In this document: positions 45,201 to 57,500 of the stretch, in pieces | Layout: each line of letters starts with the position of its first letter | Position numbering within the stretch: the stretch's first letter is position 1 | Assembly (NCBI GenBank): GCA_001584585.1 | Contig: LSYV01000018.1 | Coordinates: 823,137-887,136, forward strand | Direction: 5' to 3' | Source: Gonium pectorale | Lineage: Eukaryota > Chlorophyta > Chlorophyceae > Chlamydomonadales > Volvocaceae | DNA: 64,000 nucleotides | The notes under the pieces: model-generated | Database searches by the model: none | Seen by the model: the letters and a program-made list of their open reading frames with translations, nothing else | What the model was told of the DNA's origin: nothing | Translations under genes and position numbers: made by a program

Positions 45201-48200
45201 GCAGCACCGCCTCTGTACGCACCCCCTTCCACCACGGAGGGCTGACGCCACGGCCACCGACGGCGGCTCGTCGGCGGCTGCCACACGGGGGACCGGCACG
45301 TCCGGCGACGCACTGCGGTCCGCGGCGCCTGGCAGCGCCAGACCCACGCCGTTGACGCCGCCGACGGCGCCACCCGCCTCCAGCCGCCGCCGCGCTGCGC
45401 CCGAGCCGGGGCCCGCGCTGCGCGGCCAGCGGCCCGCTGCCTGCTGCGGCGGTGCCGCGTCCTGTTGTTGCATGTGTGTTTGGATGTCAGCCAGAGTGGA
45501 GCGACGCTTCTGCTGCGGGCTCTGGCTGTGGTCACCAGACCGACGGCGGTGGTTAACGCCGGCCGCGATGCCTGCCGGGCCTGCGGTGCTGCCAATGGCG
45601 GCGGCGGCGGCGGCGGGGGTGCCACCGCTGGGAACGGCCCACCCGGCGATGGCCCGGACAAACCGGGGTATCGCGCTGCCGCCGCCAGCACTCGTGCCGC
45701 GTGTCGGGGTGGCGGCAGCACCGCCGCCGCCTGACCCCGGGCCCGTGTTGTCATCTTTTGGCAGGACCGCTGTGCTGGTGGGCGTGTCGGGGTGTAGGGC
45801 CCATGCTCCGCCAGGAGGCGTAGGCGACAGCCCGTGTGGGTGCGCGTCGGCCGCGCCGCCTCCACCGCCGCCACCGCTGACAGGGAAGCGGCCGCCGCTA
45901 GAGGGCTCGCGGAGCGGGGACGGCGGCGCTCCGCCGTTGGCCCAGTTGTGTAGCGTGGAGTCCGCTCCTGGTCCCGTGCGGCGGCCGTGGGCCGGCGTGA
46001 CGGGCGCGCCGGCGGGCGTGAGGCCCGCCGACGCGGCGGCCACGATGACGCCGGCTTGCAAGTTGTACGGCTGCGATTGCGCCGCCTCCGCCGTGTCGGC
46101 GAAGCCACGAGGACGTGGCGATGTCCCTGGGCCCGCCGCCGCCAGTGCGGTGCGTGGGGTGGAGAGACGCGAAACGGGCCGCGAGGGAGTCGCCACATCT
46201 CCCGCTGACGCCTGGCTGCCACCTGCGCCGCCGTACGGCGGCGGCGACATGGGCACGACTCGCAAGTAGTCCGCGCCGCCGCCGCCGCCCCCGTTACTAC
46301 CGTAGAGCCGTTCACCCGGCCGCCCTGCAGCCAGGGACTGTCCCCGAGATCCGATGTGCCGCAGTGCGTGGTGGTCGCCTGCGCCCATCACCAGAGAGTC
46401 CAAATCCTTTGATCGCGGACCCCCGGTGGGGGCGCCTTCAAGTCCAACGGACGTCGCTGACTGCGACTGCCGTACGGCGTCGTGGTGCGGCGCGCCCCCA
46501 CCGTCGAAGTCGGGTTGCGGCACGCGCCCACCGCCGCCACCGTCCACCTCAGGCCAGCAGCCCGCCGACGAGGCTGACGCCGGCCTGATGGCGGCAGCGG
46601 CGGCGGCAGCGCCACCGCCGCCAGCGCCAACGCCCACGACGCTGCCGCCATACCCGTAAGGCCCACTGCCGTTGATAAGCGCCCCACGGGAGGCCTGCTG
46701 GCTCACAGACCAGCGCTTCCGCTGCCGCGGCGGCGGCTGCCCTGGAGAGCCACCGGCCGCCGGCACCGGCGACACTGACGGTGGCGGCGCCGCCGGGTGG
46801 GGGCTGATCGGCTCCGCAGGGCTGGGCCGTCCATCCAGCGCCGGCCACACATCGCCGATAGAGTCCCCGCCCAGGACACCCATCGCATGGGCCGTGCTAT
46901 GGCCGCCGGCCCCGCCGGACGGCCCAGACCTCAGGGAGCGCTCGTCCGCACCACCGCCACCGCCGCCGTGGCCGACGGCGTCATTCAGCGTCCCCGAGGG
47001 CGAGGCGATGTAGCCGATCGCATGTGCCAGGCCTCCGTTGCCGCCGCCGCCGTTGAAGAGGCTGTTGCGGGAGCTGTTGCGGGACTGCAGCAGCAAGCCG
47101 CTGGCGGGCACACGGGCGCGACGGCCCGAGATCATGCCGTCGTCAGTGGCGTTGCGGGACTGGGCCGCGTGGTGCGGGTGGTAGTGGTGTGACGGGTGGG
47201 AATTGTGGCCTGACGTGCCGTAGTGGCTGTGGTGGCTGGGCACGCGACTGGCAGTGCCGCTGGGGCGGCGGCCTGTGGGCGGGATGAGGGGAGGATCGTG
47301 GGTGAGGGATCAGCAGGATGGGGCAAGGACAAGGCAGCGTCGGGTGGGTGGGGCCAGGGGCGCTCGTAGTTAAGGGAGGCAGTGGGGCATCCAGATCATC
47401 CCCACGTGCTGGCCTCCTGGCAGCAGGCAGCACGTGGCCCCTTGGAATGCCAACGCAGAGCAAAGCCAGCTGGGGCCGCCGGACCAGCCGCCGCACACAC
47501 CCCTCCCCACTGTGCCCCGTACGCCCTCACCTCCCGATCGGCGGTCCAGTGCCGCCGAGGCCGCAGCCGCCAGCCCCCCCGCGCGGGAGCCGTGGCCGTT
47601 GCCGGGATTGCTGGTGTGGCTGTAACGGCGCGCAGAGCCCAACAGAGGCGATATCGGCATGCCGGCCCCGGACTGCGGAATAGAGGGATTTGCGGCATGC
47701 CGGAAGTCAAAGTTGAGTGACGAGGGAAGGGACAGCGTGTAAAATGGGCAGAGGCAGCTTGCCAAAGAGGCAGAGCGCGACGTCTTGGATGTCGTGTCGA
47801 GGCCAGCGGGCCTGCGGCTTGATTGCAGCGTGGCACGTGGGCGGCAAGCTTTCCCAGGTCGCGACCACGCTTCCCGACCGGCCCACATCAGCAGGAGACA
47901 GGAACCCTGCCTCAACATCTGCCTCATTTGTGCCGCGTTGCGGCACCAACTGAGCATCCGCACGAGGACCCCGCGCGCGTGCGGCATGGAGGACAGGACA
48001 GCCGGCCACGCAGCCACCCATACCCCCACCCCCACCCGTCAAGGGCAACGCCGCCCTGCCCTGCGCCTCGGCGGCTGGCCTTGCTCTGCGCTCTGCGCCG
48101 CCCCCGCACCTGGCCCATTTGCCGCGAGGCCATGAGCAGCTTCTTGCGGTGACCCGGGGCTATCACGGTCCCCGTGTGGGTGGTGATGGCATCGAGGTCC

Positions 48201-48625
48201 GCCTCCGTCAGGCATGACAGCAAATCCCAGTCTGGAGGGCGGAGTATGGTAATGGGGCGGGATGGCGTGAGGTTAGCGCGACACGGCCAGTCGCCGAACA
48301 GGACACGAAGGGGCGCATCAGGCCGGTACACGTGTGCGCAACCGCTGGAGAGACGCAGACGGTGTGAGCATGGGCATAGTGCTGCATTCAGACAGCATTG
48401 CCCCAGACCAGGTAGCCTTTGGACGCAATCAGGCCGGCCAGCTCAAGAGGCGTTCTCCATTCTGGGGCCTTGTATCCGTGACTGTGCCCCTGGCCTCCAC
48501 GCCCACCGCCCTGGAAACCCAGTCAGCCAACCCCCCTCCGCTTACCACTGAAACCCGCATCCTCGAAAGCCATCGCGTACTGCGGAAGGCCAATCTCCTG
48601 GAGCCACGCGTGCGCCACACCCCGA
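42264..48625 (-). CDS. SAM-domain protein with very long low-complexity regions, N-terminal exon not found
   Basis: Recognised exons: 48625-48546, 48231-48110, 47672-47531, 47272-45223, 45035-43505, 43190-42264. All are phase-consistent, about 1,617 residues, ending at a stop codon at 42264. The first two exons form a sterile alpha motif: WLQEIGLPQYAMAFEDAGF, then DWDLLSCLTEADLDAI and APGHRKKLLMASRQM. SAM domains mediate protein or RNA binding and oligomerisation. The next two large exons (683 and 510 codons) are almost entirely disordered: poly-Gly, poly-Ala, Ser/Pro-rich, and a His-rich stretch (HHSHYGTSGHNSHPSHHYHP). Short helices appear at LDLEVLADQVSRIMSHLSHI. The last exon has coiled-coil-like segments: MDRKRQELQELHRDLVTRV, ALAEVEARIRSKLAELAAL and EKHESLRAELLAIESKIRAR. 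The first visible exon begins at an acceptor (phase 2), so a further 5' exon must lie between 48626 and about 50300. No orthologue is recognised; a scaffold or regulator is inferred. Confidence 0.75.
43468..43493. repeat. gccatc hexamer repeat
   Basis: About four copies of gccatc in the last intron of the SAM-domain gene, close to the exon 5 donor. Confidence 0.8.
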
Positions 48626-50415
48626 CTGGAGAATGCCGAAGCCGGCAGCGGCTCTACATTACAGGGTCAATAGCGGAGAGCACAAATCGTGGTTTCAAAT
48701 ATGCATACAGATGTAGTCGTGCACAGTTAGCGGCGAACGACATGGCCGGCATGCTGCTCTTAGACCCCATAACCCACCGTCAGCCTCATTAGAGAGTGTT
48801 CGCACTTGCTCGCTCTTGCTGAACAAGCATCCCATTGTTTATGCTGCCCTATCTTCCTTGCGGCACGGGTCGTAGCATCTCTTTTGCGGCCCTCCAGTAT
48901 CAGCTACATAGCTATGCAGCGGTCATATCAGAAGCGCTCCTTGCAAGAAGCGCTGCCAGGCCGGGGACTGGGAAGTCTGGCAAAGAAGAACCAGGCCGTC
49001 ATTGGATTGCTGAGTTCATATCACGCATGATTGAAGCCTGAAGTAGGTTGAAGCATGATTGCAACGGATCCTTGCCGCGAAGTACGGCAGGAACAACTCT
49101 CATGCCGTACAAACCCACAAACCTTGGCTACGTAACTTTCCCCACCATACGACCCCTTCCGCCGGGCTGCAGCCCTGGCGAACTGCCCTCCCCCCGCGTA
49201 CGGCCAAGTAACACCGGCCCCCTGGTCCGGCTTGAACACAATGCTTGCAGCAAGTTGTTCAGCGCAGAGATGGAAGGGGCACAGCGATACTACTTCTCTT
49301 CCTGCCCCTTACGCACCGTCTCGTCACCTCTCTGCAATTCTCTGCCTTAGCACCCGGACACTCGTAGGTTTCGGGACAGACCGGCAATCAGATTCTACAC
49401 ATGTAATTATTATGACTCGCGCTAGCACGTTCCTTCCATCGACGTTCTGCCCTAGGCGCCCGGCTCACACGCGCACTCAGCAACTGCCCTGAATGCCCTC
49501 ACGATCCTCGCAGGCCTCCCCCTGCAGTCCTCAACGTGACACACCCCTCCATTGCACCGTCTCCGTGCGACCGGCGGTGGTCCTCAAGGCGCAGCTTCCA
49601 AAGCCGGTGCAGCGGCGGGCACGCTGCATGGGCTCGAGATGTGCCTAGGGCTTGCTGCATCGCCACACGCTGCGACTTGGGACGGCACCCTCGCGGCACA
49701 CCATCGCTCCACGTGCCCGCCTGCACGGCCCAGGCGCACATCAGCCGCCTTGCAGACCTCGCCCACCTGACCACATAGCGACAGCAGACAGCTCACAAAG
49801 GGCAGTCAAGAATGAAACGCAACATCACCAAAGGGAAGCACAGCATACAGCTCATCCTCCCCAATGGTCTCACCCCTTGGGTAACGCCACGCCGCCGGCA
49901 AGCGGTGCATGCGCAACTCCCGCGGCGGGACGTACAGTTTATGATGCCGCATGCCCAGGCAGCCCAGGCTTCTCCCGCCGCACTCGCATGACGTGCCCCT
50001 CCGCCCCTCCGCCAGCTCGCCTCCACAACCCAACCTCGCAAACATGGGTACCGCACGTAGCCCCGCCCGCCGGCAGCTCGGTGCTGCCGACCCGCTGCGG
50101 CCACAAGCCCCACCAAGCTTCGTGTTACGCTCCTCACGCGCGGGGCCCCAAGCTCCGCCCCCGGCCTGTGGCCCCAGGATGAACTAGGGCCGAGGCTAGC
50201 GCGTCCGCAATCCGCGCCGTTTGTTCTGGCAGGCTCCGCTCCCCGAAATGGCTTGCGCTCTTAACCCCGCGACACCGGCGCTGCAGGCCTGCGTGTCCCG
50301 CCATTAGCCCAACCCGGCCTCAACAACAAGCAACCACCCAACCCTGCAAGCTGCCCCGTGGGTTCCTACATGCTCCTGTGCGGCTGCCCAGGCGCCGCAC
50401 GCCCCGAGCAGCGCC
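48626..50415. other. Upstream region of the SAM gene and 3' flank of VTE4
   Basis: The missing first exon of the SAM-domain gene should lie here on the minus strand, together with its promoter and the 3' UTR of VTE4. I could not identify an ATG exon with a phase-2 donor convincingly. Open frames at 49499-50187 look random. A minus-strand TGTAA (48663-48659) lies just upstream of the first recognised SAM exon. Confidence 0.5.
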
Positions 50416-53400
50416 TCACGCCTGTGGCTTGCGCCCCGTGATCAGCACGAACTTGATGAGGCCCCGTCGGAAGCCCTCCGCCATGAGCGGCATCACCAGC
50501 GCGCCCTTGATGGTGGTCCAGCCCGCGCGCAGCAGCCCCGCCAGCCCCTCGCCGCTGAGCGCCGTCGCGATTACGGCGCCCCAGAAGGGCGACACCTCCT
50601 CCGACCAGTCGCGCGTGCGGATGTCCGCCAGGCCCTGCTCCTCTGCGGCGGGAAAGGGTTATTTTGGGGGTGGGGGTGGGGTGGGGGTGGGTTGGGGGTG
50701 GCAGGAGATGTTAAAAGCAGTCGCTAGGAAGAAATGCTGGGCGCCCGGAACACAGAGCCAGGTGTGCAGGTGCGGTAGCAGGCCTCGCAGATGTAGCAGT
50801 CCTCAGCCCTGCCCAGCGCCCATGCAGCGCACCGACAGCGCGCTATAACACGTCCTGCTACTATGCCAGTCCGACATGAGAGTCCTCGCTCTCACTGCGG
50901 TCCGGCAACCCGTGCCGCGACCACCCAGCATCTCCAGCCCCCAGCCGCCTACCGAACAGCCTCTGGTAGTCCGCGACCGAGCACCAGGCGGGCAGGTAGT
51001 ACGCCTCGCAGATGCGCTCCAGCAGCTCCGCCTCGTCGGGCCGCAGCGCCGCCTCGCCCGGGCCCAGCACGCGGTGGCACCACGTGACCACAATCACGGT
51101 GCCCCCGGGCGCGCACACACGGGCCAGCTCCGACACGAAGCGCCTGGGCAGGAGGATGCGCGGGGTGCGGGACGCGGGGAGAGGGCACGGGGCGGGGCCA
51201 GGGAAGGAAGCGGGCGAGCGGACGGCGGTGGCGGCCGAGTCAGGAGGAGCCGGTGCGGGCGGCATCGAGTGGGTGCGTGGCGGTGGGCGGGAGTGTGGGC
51301 CGCGGTGCCGCCTGATGGGCAACCTCGCATGGCGCTTCGCGGTCCCTAGCGTCGGCCCCCCAACCGCCGCCGCCCGCCCGGGCTTCCCGCCCAAGAGGCT
51401 ACATCCCGCAGTGCAGTGCATTCGGCAGCGCCAGCTTGCGGCTGGAGCGGTCGCCGCTGCAGAACACACGACTCTGTCCGTACACGGCTTTGTCTGTCCG
51501 TACGACCGAGTTACACGCCGGGATCCGCCAGGGCAGTGCGGAAAGGGGTGCAGTCCCGGCCGCGCCGACTCCATTCACAGTTTCCCAAAGCTGTGTACCG
51601 CACCCTGGCACCCTGGCACCAGCGACGCAGCCCCCCACTCACGGCTTGTCCGGCATGTGCTCTCCGCTCTCCATGGACCACACAAGGTCAAAGGAGCCGT
51701 CCTCAAAGGGCTGCGCCAGCGCGTCCCCCACGCGGAACTGCAGCCGGTCGCCGAATCCCTGCGCCGCGCTCAGCGCGTTGGCGCGGGCGGCCTGCGGTGG
51801 CCCGGTGAGCGCGGCACGCGGAGGATGTTGGCGATGACAAGGAACGGCACGGGGGCGGGGCGGGTTGATGATGGCCCAGCTGGCCTGCGGTACGCCTCGG
51901 CAGTCAAGTCGCAGCTCACATATGTTCCGCCAGCACGCCGCCGCCAGGCGCCCGCCCGCACCGCCCTCCGGGACCCACCTGCTTGGGCGAGAGCGTGATG
52001 CCGTTTGCGCTGCACCCAAACTTGCGGGCAATGTAGCGGGAGGAGCCGCCGATGCCGCAGCCAACGTCCACCATCTGCCCGCACGGTGCGGTTGCGAGGG
52101 GAGGTGGGGGTCGGGCGTCCTTTGCGCATAATGCTGCCGATACTCCAGGCAACGCTGAGTCAGCCGCCGGCAGTTGGCAGATGCCGGCCAAAAGGCCCCC
52201 GAGGCCCGAGCCCAGCCTTTCCTTTGCTCTGCGCTGCCCTGTTCTTCACCAGATTGGGCTGCGAGGAGCCGGGCTGCCCTGCGCATGAACCATTGCCTGC
52301 GCTCCTCTGTTCAGGGATGCTACCAGCGCAGCCAGGCGGTGTGCTCCTGTTTGAGCCCCGCGCGAGCCCCGGCCCACCCAGCAGCCCAACTGGACCCAAA
52401 CCCAGCTTGCCTTCTGGGCCTCGGTGACGCCGGCGACCTATGCGAGGGACACCCGCGGAGACAGCGGTGCGGAGATCAGTGCGGATACTAGTGCGGAGGC
52501 GGGGCATTGGCGGGACGCAAGGCGTGTTCTACACACCGTGACCTCTCTCTCACTTACGCGTGTCCGCGTGTCTCGCCTTACCACCGTGCGTTCTGAGACT
52601 TCACAGGGAGAGCGCCAAGCATGCAAGCGAATACGCAAAACGAACCCGATGAACGGATAGCATTGCAGCGGCCACAAACGCCATGGGAAGTTCAGCAGAC
52701 ACACAACCTTCCGGCCTGCCCCGTCGCACGTACGACGCGCCGCACCTTCAGCGTCTCCTCTATCATGTCGATCTGCGCCTGCTGGTTGCTCTTGGGCGGC
52801 GCGCCCTTGACGTAGAAGCCTGGGGGAGGGGGAAATCGGTCAGTGGCAAGGGGGAGGAGGGGAAAAGAAGAGGGTATCGGAATGGAAAGAGGCCATGACG
52901 ACTTAAAGAAATGCGTCATGGCAGCACGGCCCAAGCAGGCTCCACGGTGGCCTCAGGTGCAAGGTCAGGGCCAGGTAGGTGGTCGCAGAGCCGCCGAAGC
53001 CCGGGAGGCAGGCCCGGCCCAAGGAAGGCCGGGGCCAGGGCGGGTTGGTTGCCGCCATGGCCCACAGGCGGCCAATCATGAGGTATTGGAAAGGTACCCA
53101 CAAGCATATGGCGGAAGGCAGAGCAGCGGAGGACGAAAGGCCCTGCTGGCTTGTCGCTCAGCACAGCCCCTCCTCACTGCTCGATCCGGGCCTCATAGCC
53201 CCGAAGCCCCGCCCATTACAGGCAAAGGCCCCAGCCTCATCACCTCCCCCAGCCACTGTCATGTGCCTCACTCTACGGATGCATCACTCTACAGGCCGCT
53301 GCCTACGTTAACGCCGCTGGCAATGCAACATACAACGGCGCAAGGCCGTGCCGTACCGCCCTGCCGTACCGTGGTGCATGTGCTCGCCCCACATGCTCTC

Positions 53401-54149
53401 CCATAGCTCCGACGACTCGTCGTAGAAGGTCGCAATACCACTCTTGAGGTCGCCAACCTGGGGCGCAATCGCAATCACATCACGGGTTCATGCTTCACAG
53501 CTTGGCGACGAAGGTGAGGTCAAGCTGCACGGGCTGACGGTTGGTTGTGCTCATGGGTTCCTTACTTTGCCAGAGTCCAAGTCCAAGGTCTGAGTGCGCA
53601 ACAGGGATCTATGTTGGATCACATGCAGCTTCCAGTCAGCCGTAACATCGGCTATACGCGCGTTCAGCACCCAGGAAGCCTTGAGGCACTAAGACACCCG
53701 CGTAGCGGTATGGGGCGCGCATCACCTAATGCGGCAGCTGCTGCACAACGCCGCAACGCGGTTGACGTGCAACCGTCGGCAAATGAGAGCTCGATTCGTC
53801 CGACCCGCCGGGACGGAAACGCCCGTGCAAGGACGGAGGGCGTGTGTCGCGGGCACTCCGCTACAAACACCGCCACGTCTCCCAACCCTCGCCGACCGGA
53901 GTCTGGCCCAATCACCACACAAACACACATACACACGCGGCATGGAAATCGCCTCCGTGCTGCAGGGGCCGAGACCCGAGTCTGGTCCCCCCTCACCTTG
54001 CCGAGGGTGGTGAGAGGCTTGACGAGCGTCTCGAGCGGCCCACAGCGAACGGCCACAGTGCGCCTCCGCCCCCCGCGCCGGCACGGCGCTGCGCAGCTGG
54101 TCTTTGCACCGCGCTCAGCGCACGTCCGGTTACTGAGTGATGCCCGCAT
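50416..54149 (-). CDS. VTE4: Gamma-tocopherol methyltransferase
   Basis: Seven exons: 54149-53997, 53457-53370, 52819-52746, 52074-51979, 51791-51643, 51143-50953, 50642-50416. All are phase-consistent and give 325 residues to TGA. The enzyme transfers a methyl group from S-adenosylmethionine to C5 of the chromanol ring, turning gamma- into alpha-tocopherol and delta- into beta-tocopherol in plastids. The N-terminal 45 residues are Arg/Ala/Ser-rich, as in an algal chloroplast transit peptide. Landmarks: GIATFYDESSELWESMWGEH, the linker KSNQQAQIDMIEETL, SAM motif I VDVGCGIGGSSRYIARKFG (about residues 107-125), GITLSPKQ, VGDALAQPFEDGSFDLVWSM, ESGEHMPDKPRFVSELARV, APGGTVIVVTWCHR, and the C-terminal block TRDWSEEVSPFWGAVI to KGALVMPLMAEGFRRG, characteristic of VTE4. 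The length is close to plant VTE4 (about 350). The start is the ATG giving the transit peptide. It diverges from the SpoVS-like gene. Confidence 0.92.
50664..50702. repeat. G-rich tract with quadruplex potential
   Basis: Repeated ggggg runs separated by single t, on the plus strand of the last VTE4 intron. In the VTE4 pre-mRNA it is C-rich and lies immediately upstream of the final acceptor, where it may serve as the polypyrimidine tract. Confidence 0.7.
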
Positions 54150-54574
54150 GGCTCGCTCGGCGATTGCTGATGAACCAGGTGTTGCAAACAAAAGCAGCCG
54201 TGAGAGCGTCTGCTGAGATATATTACTATTTCAGAAAACAATTTCAGTAAGTAAAAGGATCGACGACAGAGAGTGAGGTGAGCCTCGGGACACCGGCTGA
54301 AAAGGAAGATAGTAAAAGAAGAATGGGATCGCGTATGGAATACTATAACGATGTTGTATTCGTGTTTCGCATGTCACTTTGCACGCTGGGACTGGAGCCG
54401 TGCGTGGGTCTGCGGGTCGGTCGGTACGTCAGCGGTGGTCCCTTCTCCTTGAGTTCAAAACTTGTGAGTTGTAAACTCGACGGCAACATTGCACTTACAG
54501 AACTGCATACGAGTTTCGTGTGCGCTGCCACATCGTTCATAAGTTTTGCTTGCCTGGTTTGCCGCTCGCTCACA
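54150..54574. promoter_or_regulatory. Bidirectional upstream region, VTE4 / SpoVS-like gene
   Basis: These 425 bases separate the two divergent start codons. AT-rich words (gagatatattactatttcag near 54213, then aaaacaatttcagtaagtaa) stand out. The frame of the SpoVS-like start codon stays open upstream to an ATG at 54278, so a longer N-terminus is formally possible there. Confidence 0.5.
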
Positions 54575-57500
54575 ATGCTGCTGCAAAGAGTTTCTGCTGG
54601 TCACGCTGCTGGCGTGTCGGCGCGGGCGAGCAGGTATTTGCTCTAGTCTGCGGGAGCATTCCGCCGCCGCATACACCTTCGCGCGCGAACCAGTCGCAAG
54701 GCCTAAGAGCTGCATCAGTACAACCCACGTCCCCAATTCAATAGCATGAAACCCGAGCCGCATGCGACCTTGTTGGCGGGGTGCCGGGGTTTGCGCCCGC
54801 AGCACTGCAGCACCGAACTCAGCCCTTCCTGAAATCCTCTCTCCCGCAGGGCCCAGCCTATCATCCGCTGCACGGCCGGTCCCGATGCGCCCTCCCGGCC
54901 TGCCCGCGAAGCGGAGGGCCCCAGCGGCGCCCGCCGCTTCCGAGGTAGGTAACCGGCGCGGCCCGGGAGCTGTCGTGTCGTACTACGCTTACAGGCAGCC
55001 GTCCCATGGCCATGACGTCTGGGGCAGTACTTGTCGCTCGCAATCCGCCCCCCGCTGGACAGCGCCCGACAGCCGCGGCCCACACGGCCCACCTCCACGA
55101 CCGCCTCCCGCTTCTGCTGGAGCCGGGCAGCTCCTCCGCTGCGCCCGCCCACCCCCACGCCCCCACGGCGTGCACGTCGCCTCCCCTCTCTTCCCGCACC
55201 ATTCCTTCGCCCACGCGCTGCCGAGCCGCACCTCCTTTCTCAGCCCTCATTTCCCTCAAGCTCTCCTCCCGAGACACTATACGTTCCCTGCTCTCCACGC
55301 TTCCCTTTCGTTGGCCATGGGCAAGGGCGGTGCAAAGAACTGTCACGGGCCACCTTTGGGCCCTGACAGCCGGACTGGAACCCACGGGATCACATGCGCG
55401 TCACGCTCCTCTTGCAACCACGCTTTCCAACCTTCAAAAACCCCTCCTCCTCCATTGCCCCGTCGCCGTCTGTCGCGGATTCTCCTAGTGCCAATGCCCC
55501 TCCTCCCCACTGCCCTGCCCCGCCCTGCCTTCTTAGGGGAGCGAGCGCCGGCCGACCGGGCCCCCCGTGAGTCTCGTGATCCCCGTGAGCGGCTCCAGGG
55601 CGCCTCTTCCGGGGCTGCCCAGGAGCGCGAGCGGCTCCCCGAGGTGGCCTTCCTGGACAATGACGCGGGCAGCGCCGGGCGGAAGGCTAAGGCCATGTAC
55701 ATGGTGGGCGGTGTGGCGTGGAGAGGCATTGGTGGTGGGGGGGGCGAATGGGGAGGGGGGCGCGGGTGCTGTTGCCGGGCGGGAGGTGGGCTGCCGTCAG
55801 GGGGGCGGCCAAGGTCCTGTGCATGCCTGCCTGCGGGGCGACGCATGCATGCATGGCGCACCAGGAACGACGCGGCAGTGCGGGGGTAATGCGGAACAGG
55901 AAGCGGGTCGCGTCGCGGACACCGAATCGCATACTCAGTAGGAGGAGGAACGGCGGTCTGGGTAAAGTTGAAGACGACCTGCAAAACTGCAATGTCGGCG
56001 ACGAGCGATCCGTGCCGTGGCATACCTTCGCGGTTGTAGTCGCTGATAGATTGCTGACATAGAGAAGAGGAGGCGGCGGAGACCCCATGCCCACCCGGCC
56101 AACCTAACACGCGGACAGACTGGCACAGCACTGACCCCGCGAGCGCGGGCCTGCCCGGACGGACTTTCCCAGTGCGGGGGGAGGGGAATCGGGGAGAGAG
56201 GGGGGAGAGGGGGGAGATTACAACGCAGGCGTTTGGGGCGCACGGCTGTCTTTAAGGTGTAGGGGTGTATGCAGGGGAGTGAAGGAAATGGGAGGGGCGG
56301 GGCGCCTAAGGCCCTGTACACGACGACTGGCAAGGCGCAAGGGATGGGTGGCGGGAGGAGCGGGGGGGGAGGGAATGGAGCTTGAGCCGTTGGCCGGCAG
56401 GTGTCGGAATGGCCGGGACCCAACGGGGCCTACGATATGCTCTGACCCCGCTCCCTCCCTCCGCCTCGCGTCCGCTGCCCGGCCCCTCGCAGGCGTCCCT
56501 GGCCAACGGCAGCAGCAGCATAGTGGCCCGCAGCCTGGGCGTTGCGGGTTCCAGTGGCCTGCTGCACTTCCTCATGGCCCTGCGACAGGAGGGAGCTAAG
56601 GCCGCAGAGCAGGTGGGGCCTGGGGGGAGGGGCGGCAGCGGGCAGCAAGCGGGGGGGCGAGGCGTGGCAAGGAAGGGGGCATGGGGCCGGCGCAAGGCTC
56701 CCAAGACGGAGCAGGGGGCGGGGCGGGGCTGCTGGCGGGGCTTCAGCAGCGGGAGGAGGCCGGGCGCTTCCAGGGCGGGAGGGAGCCGCTTCCGCCCGAG
56801 AGACCCGTGGCGAGAGGGGCCAAGCATTGCCATCGACACCGTGGGCCCTCGTTCCTCTCAGCCGCCCCCCCCCCCCGCCGCGCCGCTCCCTCCCGGCCCT
56901 GGCATCGCGTGTGAGTTCTCGAGCACTGGGTGCTCTGCCCGCGTCCGCTGCTGCCCCGCCCCTCCCACCCCCCGGCTCCTCCTAATACGTCCCAGCCGCC
57001 CTTAAACCCCTCCCCGCCTGCCACTGGCCCCGTGCCCCCGCCCCGCAGCGCGACGTGCGGATGCGGCTCATCCCCGTGGACCCCGTCCCCGGATATGGCC
57101 CCCAGCTGCGCATGTTCGTCGAGTCGGTGCAGGGCCGCGTGGCCCTGCCCGGCCCCGAGGAGCTGGCGGCGGCGGAGCGGGTCATCCTGTGAGCCAGGCG
57201 GCGGGCACACGGGGGCGGACGCGGGGACGGACACGGGGGCGCCGCCGTCCGGGAAGGCGCTTGTGCTCTCGCGTAGACTGGCGTTGTGGCAGCGCTAGGG
57301 AGGGGAGGCGAAGGGTGGGGGTACAATGAGGAGGAGGAGGCGAGCGCCGCACGCCGGCGCGAACGCAGTGGGGGGAGGGGAGGCGGCGTGGTTACTTGTG
57401 CGGTGTGCCTCCCTGGCATCGGGCCTGTCGGGCCTGTCGTCCGTCTCCGCCGCCACCCAACACTCCCAACCACGGCCCCCGCACCACACACATACACGCA

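Noticed and set aside
45165..47243. Long plus-strand frames opposite the SAM-gene exons
   Set aside because: These are mirror frames of GGC/GCC-rich low-complexity coding sequence. Splice phases and the SAM domain fix the minus strand as coding.
47673..48109. Extra small exon between SAM-gene exons 2 and 3
   Set aside because: Candidate exons do not preserve phase. Direct joining of 48110 to 47672 is phase 0 to phase 0 and needs no extra exon.
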